Assembly (NCBI GenBank): GCA_947625585.1
Contig: CANQOZ010000072.1
Span: 1-6,033, forward strand
DNA length: 6,033 nt
Reading direction: 5' to 3'
Origin: an uncultured Eubacteriaceae bacterium
Lineage (GTDB): Bacteria > Bacillota > Clostridia > Eubacteriales > Eubacteriaceae
How positions within the stretch are numbered: position 1 is the first letter of the stretch; every line of letters begins with the position of its first letter. Positions 1 to 6,033 of the stretch are shown piece after piece. The notes beneath the pieces are model-generated. The model did no database searches and was not told where the DNA came from. It was given only the letters and a program-made list of their open reading frames with translations. Made by a program: the position numbers and the translations under genes.

Positions 1-6
1 TTTTAT

Positions 7-49
7 TGAGCTCCATTAGATTCTTTAACCTGTATTCTAATGGAGCTCA
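7..49 (-). terminator. Stem-loop just downstream of glyA, possible terminator
   Basis: A perfect 14-bp inverted repeat (7-20 with 36-49) encloses a 15-base loop and begins 4 bases after the glyA stop codon, the usual place for an intrinsic terminator. However, the minus-strand sequence after the stem reads AATAAAA up to the window edge, not a U-tract. In the plus direction the stem is followed only by a weakly T-rich stretch. It may be a terminator of atypical form, a shared terminator for a convergent gene to the left, or a structure that protects the mRNA 3' end. The hairpin is certain; its function is inferred. Confidence 0.5.
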
Positions 50-53
50 TTAC

Positions 54-1283
54 TTAATTCAGAGGATGTTCATTGCATAATTCAAGTACTTCTTCTCTAA
101 CTTCGTCTATACTAGACTCATCATCATAAACACGTTTGATCCAATCTGCTATTTTTATCATGTCTTCTTCTTTTAACCCTCTAGTAGTTACAGCTGGAGT
201 TCCTAAACGAAGTCCTGAAGTTTGTGATATCGGTCTATGATCATTAGCAATACTATTCTTATTTGTTGTTATATTTGCTTTATCAAGACGAGTTTCTAAT
301 TCCTTACCAGACATATCAGATTCTCTTAGATCAATAAGAATCAAATGGTTATCTGTACCATCTGTCATCAATTTAAAACCATTATCTTGAAGAGCTTTAG
401 CTAAAGCTTTAGCATTTTTGACTATTTGGGCCTGATAGTCTTTGAAATCATCTTCTAAAGCTTCTTTAAAGCTAACCGCTTTTGCAGCAATAACATGCAT
501 AAAAGGACCACCTTGAAGCCCTGGGAAAACAGCTTTATTTAAGTTTAATTCATCAGCTTTTTCTTTACTGCTAAGAATAATGCCGCCTCTAGGTCCTCTA
601 AGAGTTTTATGAGTAGTTGATGTTACAACATCTGCATAGTCGAGTGGATTTTGGTGTAATCCTGCAGCAACTAAGCCAGCAATATGAGCCATGTCAACCA
701 TTAAATAAGCACCAACTTGATCAGCTATTTCTCTAAATTTCTTAAAATCTATTTCTCTTGGATAGGCACTAGCACCTGCAACAATTAATTTTGGTTTTAC
801 TTCTTTTGCTAGTTCTAATACCTGATCATAATCAATATAGCCTTCATCATCTAATCCATATGGGACAATATTAAAATATTTTCCTGACATATTTACAGGA
901 GAACCATGAGATAAATGACCACCATCATTTAAACCCATACTTAAAACGGTATCTCCTGGTTCTAATAAAGCTAAAAATACAGCCTGGTTAGCCTGGGAAC
1001 CAGAGTGTGGTTGAACATTTGCATAGGTACAGTCAAAAAGCTCCATAACTCTATCTCTGGCTAGATCTTCTACAACATCAACAAATTCACAACCACCATA
1101 ATATCTATTTCCAGGATAACCTTCAGCATATTTGTTATTCATAGGGGAACCTAGAGCATTTAAAACAGCATCCGTTACCCAATTTTCTGAAGCTATTAAT
1201 TCAAGATGAGAATTTTGTCTTTTCTTTTCATTTTCAATTGCTTCATAAACTTCTGGATCATATTCTTGTAATATTCTATTCAA
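54..1283 (-). CDS. glyA: Serine hydroxymethyltransferase (GlyA), complete
   Basis: PLP-dependent cytoplasmic enzyme that interconverts serine plus tetrahydrofolate with glycine plus 5,10-methylene-tetrahydrofolate, the main source of one-carbon units. At 409 aa it has the normal bacterial length. Visible signatures are the N-terminal LIASEN, the YAEGYPGNRYYGG block (Glu54, Tyr61), GGHLSHGS with the PLP-stacking His123, VDMAHIAG with Asp197 and His200, the TSTTHKTLRGPRGG block with PLP-binding Lys226, and SGLRLGTPA with the carboxylate-binding Arg359. All expected active-site residues are present. The start is a TTG, chosen because a good ribosome site precedes it and the protein begins where the family does; the next in-frame Met is residue 48, inside a conserved region. 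It has its own promoter and appears to be a single-gene unit. One minor oddity is Asp120, where many homologues have His in the sequence before GGH. Confidence 0.98.
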   Translation of the reverse strand: MNRILQEYDPEVYEAIENEKKRQNSHLELIASENWVTDAVLNALGSPMNNKYAEGYPGNRYYGGCEFVDVVEDLARDRVMELFDCTYANVQPHSGSQANQAVFLALLEPGDTVLSMGLNDGGHLSHGSPVNMSGKYFNIVPYGLDDEGYIDYDQVLELAKEVKPKLIVAGASAYPREIDFKKFREIADQVGAYLMVDMAHIAGLVAAGLHQNPLDYADVVTSTTHKTLRGPRGGIILSSKEKADELNLNKAVFPGLQGGPFMHVIAAKAVSFKEALEDDFKDYQAQIVKNAKALAKALQDNGFKLMTDGTDNHLILIDLRESDMSGKELETRLDKANITTNKNSIANDHRPISQTSGLRLGTPAVTTRGLKEEDMIKIADWIKRVYDDESSIDEVREEVLELCNEHPLN

Positions 1284-1288
1284 AAGTA

Positions 1289-1296
1289 CTTCCTTT
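1289..1296 (-). promoter_or_regulatory. Ribosome binding site that supports the glyA TTG start
   Basis: The minus strand reads AAAGGAAG here, with 7 bases between AGGA and the TTG at 1283-1281. No in-frame ATG lies nearby, so this Shine-Dalgarno sequence fixes the start at the TTG. Confidence 0.85.
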
Positions 1297-1311
1297 CTTT
1301 AACAAATTAAA

Positions 1312-1320
1312 ATTATACCA
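1312..1320 (-). promoter_or_regulatory. Extended -10 promoter of glyA
   Basis: The minus strand reads TGGTATAAT: a perfect TATAAT (1312-1317) preceded by the TGn extension (1318-1320). The -35 region is weak; the best match is TTAAGT at an 18-base spacing, which agrees with TTGACA in 3 of 6 positions. That is typical of extended -10 promoters. Transcription should begin near 1305, giving a leader of only about 20 bases, too short for a riboswitch or attenuator. Confidence 0.75.
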
Positions 1321-1425
1321 AAAGCAAATAATGCTACTTAACTTTGTAAAGATTTAGACGATTTAATCGATATCAAAATTATGAATAGAATAAAAGAATT
1401 ATTTTGCTAAAGAGAAAATTGGCAT

Positions 1426-1449
1426 AAAAAAAGAAGGAGATTTCTCCCC
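1426..1449 (-). terminator. Intrinsic terminator of the wall-protein gene
   Basis: The minus strand has a short stem GGAG/CTCC (1444-1447 with 1436-1439), extendable by two G-U pairs to 1449 and 1434, with a 4-base loop. It is followed by TTCTTTTTTT, including an unbroken run of seven T at 1432-1426. It begins 5 bases after the stop codon of the 2939-1455 gene. The stem is weak but the U-tract and position fit well. Confidence 0.65.
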
Positions 1450-1454
1450 TACCT

Positions 1455-2939
1455 TTAATAAATGACGATTGGGTAATTATTGTCAACTGTATTGTAAATA
1501 GTTTGTGCTATATCATTAGGAACAGCAATAAATCCACTCGTTCCGTTTCTTAAGTAAATATTACCACCAAAATCTGTCCGCCATGGAGCTGATACAAATC
1601 CTCTATTAGTTCCATAAGAGACATAATAACTTACTTGTTGACTAGAATGAGTTCCGTTTGGCATTGTTACATCAATAGTTTCATTCGTTGTTTTTGAAGA
1701 AACAAAATAAAGTCCAGTAACTGTTTGGGTTCCTCTTGAAACATCACCACTAACCATATTTGAAGAAGTTACTTCACTACCATTATGATAGAGCCAAACC
1801 TTTTGGGTTTGTATTGAGACTTCAATATAATTATTCGTTATTTCATCTCCGCTTAAATACGGCCCTTCACTTTGTTCCCATATGGGATCTTCCGCCTGAA
1901 CCTCACCCTTTAAAATTTGTTCATTCAACTTTTTAATCATTTCTGGTTGGTTAAGTAAATAACCACTATTCGAAATAAGATTAATATAGGATCCACCATG
2001 AGTTCTAAAAGAGTATGATTTTCCTTGGGTATTAAATTGATCAGCTAATCCCGCCACATAATTTGTTAAGTCCTCATTATTAATGACAACTTGACCATCA
2101 TTTATGGAAAGCCACTCATGAAATGTATCCTTATTTAAAACAGTAGGTTGGTCTGGAAAATTGATTGTAATATTAGCTTGAATTACCTTGTTTAATTCAT
2201 CCAAGTCATCTTGAATTGCTTCATCTGATTCAATTATACTTGGTTTAACATATAAATTGTCTCTTTCTAAGTTAAGTTCTTCTTTATTATGAAGTAAAGC
2301 GTTTATAATAGCATCTTTTAACTTAGTAACATTTGGTTTATCTCCTGGAACTGAAGGTTGTATGAAATACTCTTCGCCATTATAGTCAATTTGGGCATTA
2401 ACCGGTTCAACAATATTTGGATTAGTTACAAGTGGTAAATTATTAACAATATTATTTAGTAAATCCTGATTGTAAGTATAGTCAGTAGTAAAATCATTCT
2501 CAGAAACCTTTAATATATCAATTGGCCATATCAAAACTTTTTGGTTCATGAGAATATTATTTAAAATCTCTAAATTATCAAATTTTAAATTAATTTCATT
2601 TGCTGTAATTGTACTAGATAAATCATCCTCACCCATTATAGTTACTTCCCTGCTTGAAGTTGTATTATTAATTTTAATTTGAGCAGACTCATCAGTACAA
2701 TTTGAGACACTAATTCCATCAATATTTGTTCCTGGAAAAAAGTGGGTTTGATAGAAAAAAAGACCAAAGATATAAATTCCAATAAGAAATATAACTAAAA
2801 CTATTAGAAAAATTTTAAAACGTTTTCGTCTTTTTTTACTTTTCTTCGTATCCTCTCCAAGTAAGTCCGTTTCAGTAAAATCGATTTCTCTAACTTCAAC
2901 ATCATCGTAAAATTCGTCATCATTTAATTTGTTTTTCAT
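1455..2939 (-). CDS. Membrane-anchored YkuD-family wall protein lacking the catalytic Cys (pseudo-L,D-transpeptidase)
   Basis: 494-aa cell-envelope protein. Residues 1-40 form an acidic cytoplasmic tail ending in a basic cluster (KKSKKRRKR). Residues about 43-63 are one transmembrane helix or uncleaved signal anchor, and the rest is extracellular. The middle (about 70-350) resembles the peptidoglycan-binding domain-4 repeats that precede Gram-positive L,D-transpeptidase domains; the clearest block is YFIQPSVPGD at 191-200. Residues about 370-494 are a YkuD domain, seen in YIEVSIQTQKVWLYHNG, the VSGD and TVTGLYFV strands, and APWRTDFGGNIY. In active family members the next blocks read roughly GIHDA and NGSHGCIN. 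Here they read GFVSA (Val449 for His) and NGTSGFIA (Ser468 for His, Phe470 for the nucleophilic Cys). The domain contains no Cys, so 3-3 peptidoglycan cross-linking activity is unlikely; a binding or scaffold role is inference. The ATG follows AAAGGA by 5 bases. The frame is open and undamaged. Confidence 0.9.
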   Translation of the reverse strand: MKNKLNDDEFYDDVEVREIDFTETDLLGEDTKKSKKRRKRFKIFLIVLVIFLIGIYIFGLFFYQTHFFPGTNIDGISVSNCTDESAQIKINNTTSSREVTIMGEDDLSSTITANEINLKFDNLEILNNILMNQKVLIWPIDILKVSENDFTTDYTYNQDLLNNIVNNLPLVTNPNIVEPVNAQIDYNGEEYFIQPSVPGDKPNVTKLKDAIINALLHNKEELNLERDNLYVKPSIIESDEAIQDDLDELNKVIQANITINFPDQPTVLNKDTFHEWLSINDGQVVINNEDLTNYVAGLADQFNTQGKSYSFRTHGGSYINLISNSGYLLNQPEMIKKLNEQILKGEVQAEDPIWEQSEGPYLSGDEITNNYIEVSIQTQKVWLYHNGSEVTSSNMVSGDVSRGTQTVTGLYFVSSKTTNETIDVTMPNGTHSSQQVSYYVSYGTNRGFVSAPWRTDFGGNIYLRNGTSGFIAVPNDIAQTIYNTVDNNYPIVIY

Positions 2940-2965
2940 ATTTTTCCTTTTAAAGCAGGAATAGT

Positions 2966-2996
2966 ATTATATGTTAGATTTGTATCCAATTCTCAA
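2966..2996 (-). promoter_or_regulatory. Likely promoter of the YkuD-family wall-protein gene
   Basis: On the minus strand a perfect TATAAT (2966-2971) lies 19 bases downstream of TTGAGA (2991-2996), which matches the -35 consensus in 5 of 6 positions. The spacer is 2 bases longer than ideal. The predicted transcription start near 2959 leaves a leader of about 20 bases that contains the ribosome site AAAGGA (2945-2950). The -35 hexamer sits inside the inverted repeat CAATT-CTC-AATTG (2987-2999). Confidence 0.6.
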
Positions 2997-3037
2997 TTGA
3001 AAACGTATAATTTAATTAAAAAAAGAAAATTGAAAAA

Positions 3038-3661
3038 TTATTTATTTTGTTTGTTAAGTAATCGAATTAAGGGCCTCTGTTTGATGCCAGAAATGACGTA
3101 GAGTTCTTCTGTGTCAATTATTACATCAACATTAAAGAGGTTTGAATAAGTTTCAGCTTCCTCAAAAGCATTTCTAAGTATATTACTAACATCACGGACC
3201 TCTTTACTTTCATGAGTTTGATTTATTTTTCTTCTACCTTGAGAATGAGCTATAACAAAACGACCATCCTTATTTAAAGCTTTATAAATCTTTTCACAGA
3301 AGTTAGCTTTATTTTTGAAATGTGGATAGCTAGAATAACAAATAAGATAATCGAACCCTTCTAAATCAGATTCATAAAAATTCTCATTTAAAAAGGTTAT
3401 ATTTGGATAATCATATTTGGATTCTGCTCGTTTTATCATTTCAGGTGACAAATCTATTTCAACAATTTGTTTAGGCATATATTGTTCAAGATAATCGACT
3501 AGAATTCCTGTTCCACTGCCAATATCTAGAATTTTGGAATTTCTTTTTAAATTGGTAACTTCTAAAATTAAGTTAATCTTATTAGCATCATGATGAACTA
3601 TTTGATCCCACTTAGAAGCTTTCGAATCAAAATATTCTTTTGTTTCTTTATAATTATCCAT
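3038..3661 (-). CDS. Class I SAM-dependent methyltransferase in the cobalamin operon, substrate unknown
   Basis: 207-aa soluble protein with a Rossmann-fold methyltransferase core. Motif I, ILDIGSGTG, lies at 44-52 and binds SAM. The acidic end of strand 2 is in VEIDLSPEM (Asp70), expected to contact the SAM ribose. FDYLICYSSYPHF (103-115) is the motif II strand, and RFVIAHSQGRRKIN (134-147) followed by His150 is the later strand and a family-specific loop. It is not one of the corrin-ring methylases (CbiE, CbiF, CbiH, CbiL type), which have another fold, and it lacks the CbiT context. Its ATG directly abuts the cbiB stop with no Shine-Dalgarno, so it is probably translated by coupling to cbiB, tying it to cobalamin or corrinoid metabolism. 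The substrate is not evident from sequence. No clear hairpin follows the stop codon, only T-rich sequence (about 3020-3036), so some read-through into the next gene is possible. Confidence 0.88.
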   Translation of the reverse strand: MDNYKETKEYFDSKASKWDQIVHHDANKINLILEVTNLKRNSKILDIGSGTGILVDYLEQYMPKQIVEIDLSPEMIKRAESKYDYPNITFLNENFYESDLEGFDYLICYSSYPHFKNKANFCEKIYKALNKDGRFVIAHSQGRRKINQTHESKEVRDVSNILRNAFEEAETYSNLFNVDVIIDTEELYVISGIKQRPLIRLLNKQNK

Positions 3662-4678
3662 TTAAAAAAATCTACTTATAGAATATACAACAAAAAATAA
3701 AACTATGATTAGAACTAAAAATAATAATTCTGTTATTTCGTCTATTTTCATTCCATCTGAAATATCATCTATTCGATAATTAAATCGGTTAATTCCAATA
3801 AAAGGCTTAGAAATTTCCTGTCCAAAATAAACATTTGGACCACCCAGTCTTACTCCTAATAGACCAGACATAACAGCTTCTGCATGACCAGCGTTAGGAC
3901 TAAGATGTTTCATTTTATCGTTCTGATAAACTTTATAAGCAATTTGAAAATTATAACCAAGTAAACCTCCAGCAAATAACATTAAATAAGAGCCTATTCT
4001 TGCAGGAATAAAATTAAAAATATCATCTATGATAGCTGAAAAATAACCGTATTCCTTATAAGGCTCTACTCTGTAGGCAACCATAGAGTCTAATGTGTTA
4101 ATAGCTTTATAAAGATATGCCAAAGTTAATGGATTTAAACCTGGAATATAAATAGAGGTAATTATTCCAATACTCATAAAATAAAGTGGAGAAATGATTC
4201 CATCTATACAACTTTCAGCTTCAGTTTCCACTACAGCTTTAATTATTTCTGGTTTATTTAAGTTCTGAGTTTCTCTACCTACTACCATAGCTAAATCTGT
4301 TCTAGCTTTATCTAGGTCTTTTTCATCCAAATCACGTTTTACTAGCCGACAATGTCTTTTTAATGATTTATTTGCAATTGCAGTTGATAAAAACCAAATG
4401 TTAATTACTAAATAAACATAATAATTAATATAAAGAGAAACTAGCTGTAGATAGTAAAAAATACTAAAAGTAAAACTTAGTACAATTGAAACTAAAATAA
4501 AACCTTTAAATTTTCTAAAGTTTCCTCGATTAAGAAAAGTATTCAGGAATTTAATTAATGCTCCAATTACCTGGACAGGATGCCAAATAAATTTTGGATC
4601 CCCAATAATGTAATCAATAATGACAGCTAAAATAATCATTATTAACCAAACTCCTGGTGTTATTGTTAAGTTAATCAT
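3662..4678 (-). CDS. cbiB: Adenosylcobinamide-phosphate synthase CbiB (CobD in the aerobic-pathway nomenclature)
   Basis: Integral membrane enzyme of late cobalamin synthesis that joins the aminopropanol (phosphate) arm to adenosylcobyric acid by an amide bond. At 338 aa it is slightly longer than many homologues. Visible family motifs are IDYIIGDPKFIWHPVQVIG (21-39), VGRETQNL (133-140), VVETEAESCIDGIISP (149-164), NTLDSMVAY (194-202), DDIFNFIPAR (218-227), and the signature SPNAGHAEAVMSGLLGVRLGG (260-280) with YFGQ and KPFIG after it. Hydrophobic segments lie at about 8-26, 59-79, 83-100, 163-180, 230-245 and 317-335. The ATG at 4678 lies within the end of cbiP (8-base overlap, ATGATTAA) and has no Shine-Dalgarno, so translation is probably coupled to cbiP. 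One oddity is Ser156, where homologues usually have Asn in the AEN-x-x-DG motif. Identification is firm. Confidence 0.96.
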   Translation of the reverse strand: MINLTITPGVWLIMIILAVIIDYIIGDPKFIWHPVQVIGALIKFLNTFLNRGNFRKFKGFILVSIVLSFTFSIFYYLQLVSLYINYYVYLVINIWFLSTAIANKSLKRHCRLVKRDLDEKDLDKARTDLAMVVGRETQNLNKPEIIKAVVETEAESCIDGIISPLYFMSIGIITSIYIPGLNPLTLAYLYKAINTLDSMVAYRVEPYKEYGYFSAIIDDIFNFIPARIGSYLMLFAGGLLGYNFQIAYKVYQNDKMKHLSPNAGHAEAVMSGLLGVRLGGPNVYFGQEISKPFIGINRFNYRIDDISDGMKIDEITELLFLVLIIVLFFVVYSISRFF

Positions 4679-6033
4679 TCGAAATTATTTGATAGATCTG
4701 ATCTAAATCCACATTTTCCCTTACAAACTGAGCTAATCTATTATATTCCTTATTTTTAAATTCTTGAAAATTCTTTTTAATTGGAAAGTATCCGAGTGAT
4801 TTTAAGAGATCTTCCCTAAAAGCATCATTATCAAAAACTCCATGAAGATAGGTCCCAATTAAATTATCTTTTACAATTCCATCAGAAAAGTCTTGAGAAA
4901 TTAAGAATGGCTCAAATTCTTCATTGATTTTTGAATCTCCCATATGAATAAAATATCCATTTAAATTAAAGCCATTATAAGATTTTCCTTTTACTTGTTT
5001 TAATTCCTTTATTTCTTGGAGGATTGTTTCCATTTCAATTAAGCCTAAAGTTTCAATCTCGTTCATAAAGCTTTCTAGATTATTTGGGTCTTTTAATCTT
5101 TTACCTAGCATTTGAAATCCACCACAAATTGCAATAGTAAAAGTTTCATCTATTTTTGCTTTTAGAGGCTTAATCATATCTTTATCTTTTAAAAATTGAT
5201 AATCATAAGCAGTATTCTTTGTTCCGGGAAGAATGAGTAAATTGAATTTATTCTTTAATTGTTCTTTAGAATCAATATAAACAACTTCAATGTCTTCATA
5301 TTGATCAAAAACTGTAAAGTCTGAGATATTTGATATGTGAGGAAATTTTATGATACCGATTTTAAATTTTGAATTTTTACTATTATTTTCAAAACGATTT
5401 GTTAAACTATCTTCGTCATCTATAGAGAAATTCTCAAAAGGGATTACGCCTAAACATGGAATATCGATTCTTTCTTCAATCATCTTAATTCCAGGTTCTA
5501 GTAGTTTCTTATCCCCTCTAAATTTATTAATAATAAAACCTTTAATTCTATTCCTATGTTTTTTTTCTAATAACTTAACTGTTCCATAAATAGAGGCAAA
5601 TACCCCTCCCCTATCAATATCAGCGATTAAAATTACAGGAGAATCAACAAGTTCAGCTAAACCCATATTAACAATATCATCTTTATTTAAATTTATTTCT
5701 GCAGGAGATCCAGCCCCTTCTATTAAGATGAAATTATATTCTTCGGCCAATTGAGAATATGACTTAATAATTTCTTCCTTTAACTCTGACCTAAGTTTAT
5801 AATAATCTTGAGCATTATAATTAGCAATAACTTTACCATTTAAAATTACTTGGCTTCCTGTATCCGAAGTAGGTTTTAAAAGAATAGGATTCATTAGAAC
5901 AGTCGGTTTAATCCCACAAGCTTCAGCTTGAACTACTTGGGCTCTACCCATTTCCTTGTTTTCTTCTGTTACAAAAGAATTTAAAGCCATATTTTGAGAT
6001 TTAAAAGGAGCTACCTTCAAACCGTCTTGATAG
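4671..6033 (-). CDS. cbiP: Cobyric acid synthase CbiP/CobQ, 5' end cut by the window
   Basis: Glutamine- and ATP-dependent amidase that converts adenosylcobyrinic acid a,c-diamide to adenosylcobyric acid by amidating carboxylates b, d, e and g. The frame is open to the right edge. The TTG at 6020 is an internal Leu: the codons before it read Tyr-Gln-Asp-Gly, leading into the family block KVAPFKSQNMALNSFVT. About 28 N-terminal residues, including the ATP-binding GTxSxxGKS loop, should lie beyond the window. Counting that Leu as 1, the BioD-like synthetase domain includes ILIEGAGSPAEIN (98-110) and ADIDRGGVFAS (133-143). The glutamine amidotransferase domain has LLILPGTKNT (261-270), the nucleophile Cys299 in AICGGFQMLG, and His393 in GTYLHGVFDN. 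The C-terminus carries the typical YNRLAQFVRENVDLDQIY. The gene overlaps cbiB by 8 bases. It is intact as far as visible. Confidence 0.97.
   Translation of the reverse strand, partial: YQDGLKVAPFKSQNMALNSFVTEENKEMGRAQVVQAEACGIKPTVLMNPILLKPTSDTGSQVILNGKVIANYNAQDYYKLRSELKEEIIKSYSQLAEEYNFILIEGAGSPAEINLNKDDIVNMGLAELVDSPVILIADIDRGGVFASIYGTVKLLEKKHRNRIKGFIINKFRGDKKLLEPGIKMIEERIDIPCLGVIPFENFSIDDEDSLTNRFENNSKNSKFKIGIIKFPHISNISDFTVFDQYEDIEVVYIDSKEQLKNKFNLLILPGTKNTAYDYQFLKDKDMIKPLKAKIDETFTIAICGGFQMLGKRLKDPNNLESFMNEIETLGLIEMETILQEIKELKQVKGKSYNGFNLNGYFIHMGDSKINEEFEPFLISQDFSDGIVKDNLIGTYLHGVFDNDAFREDLLKSLGYFPIKKNFQEFKNKEYNRLAQFVRENVDLDQIYQIISND

Noticed and set aside
921..930. His to Asp change (Asp120) just before the GGH motif of GlyA
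   Set aside because: The PLP-stacking His is the next one (His123) and is present. The position of Asp120 varies among homologues, so loss of function is not indicated.
1359..1369. Short palindrome CGATTTAATCG upstream of the glyA promoter
   Set aside because: It is only a 5-bp dyad in AT-rich DNA, about 40 bases above the -10, with no match to an operator I recognise (not a PurR-type box).
1284..1454. Possible riboswitch or small RNA between the wall-protein gene and glyA
   Set aside because: The promoter lies so close to glyA that the leader is about 20 bases. Upstream of it the gap holds only the terminator of the preceding gene and unstructured AT-rich sequence.
3020..3036. T-rich run after the methyltransferase stop as a terminator
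   Set aside because: No GC-containing stem precedes it; the T-richness alone does not support an intrinsic terminator.
5350..5589. 79-codon open frame on the plus strand
   Set aside because: It lies wholly inside the well-conserved cbiP gene on the other strand, its translation is low-complexity hydrophobic sequence and resembles no known family, and it has no convincing ribosome site.
6018..6020. TTG as the start codon of cbiP
   Set aside because: The frame continues upstream with Tyr-Gln-Asp-Gly, which matches the family sequence before KVAPFKSQNM, and the ATP-binding loop would be missing. The gene is cut by the window edge.

Overview
This is an AT-rich window whose genes all lie on the minus strand, so the biological order runs from right to left. 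The gene families (a B12 pathway with CbiP/CobQ and CbiB, a PG-binding/YkuD wall protein behind a single membrane anchor, Gram-positive-type GGA ribosome sites, TATAAT promoters and a TTG start) suggest a low-GC Bacillota. TGG is used for Trp and nothing points to a variant genetic code. I cannot name the genus.

Layout in transcription order: (1) 6033-4671, the late cobalamin gene cbiP/cobQ (cobyric acid synthase), cut by the window edge so that its ATP-binding N-terminus is missing. (2) 4678-3662, cbiB (adenosylcobinamide-phosphate synthase), overlapping cbiP by 8 bases. (3) 3661-3038, a class I SAM-dependent methyltransferase whose ATG directly follows the cbiB stop codon. These three look like one translationally coupled operon: cbiP amidates the corrin ring, cbiB attaches the aminopropanol arm, and the methyltransferase has no assigned step. 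(4) After a 98-base gap with its own likely promoter comes 2939-1455, a membrane-anchored wall protein built like an L,D-transpeptidase, followed by a short hairpin/U-tract terminator. (5) After a 171-base gap holding an extended -10 promoter comes 1283-54, glyA (serine hydroxymethyltransferase), followed by a perfect 14-bp stem-loop at the window edge.

The most notable observation is in gene 4. Its C-terminal YkuD domain keeps the family's fold-level residues but has lost the catalytic Cys and both conserved His residues, so it looks like a pseudo-L,D-transpeptidase. The second is the uncharacterised methyltransferase locked into the cobalamin operon. I see no RNA genes, mobile elements, CRISPR arrays or riboswitches. 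Any cobalamin riboswitch for the cbiP operon would lie upstream of the right edge. No intergenic gap exceeds 300 bases.
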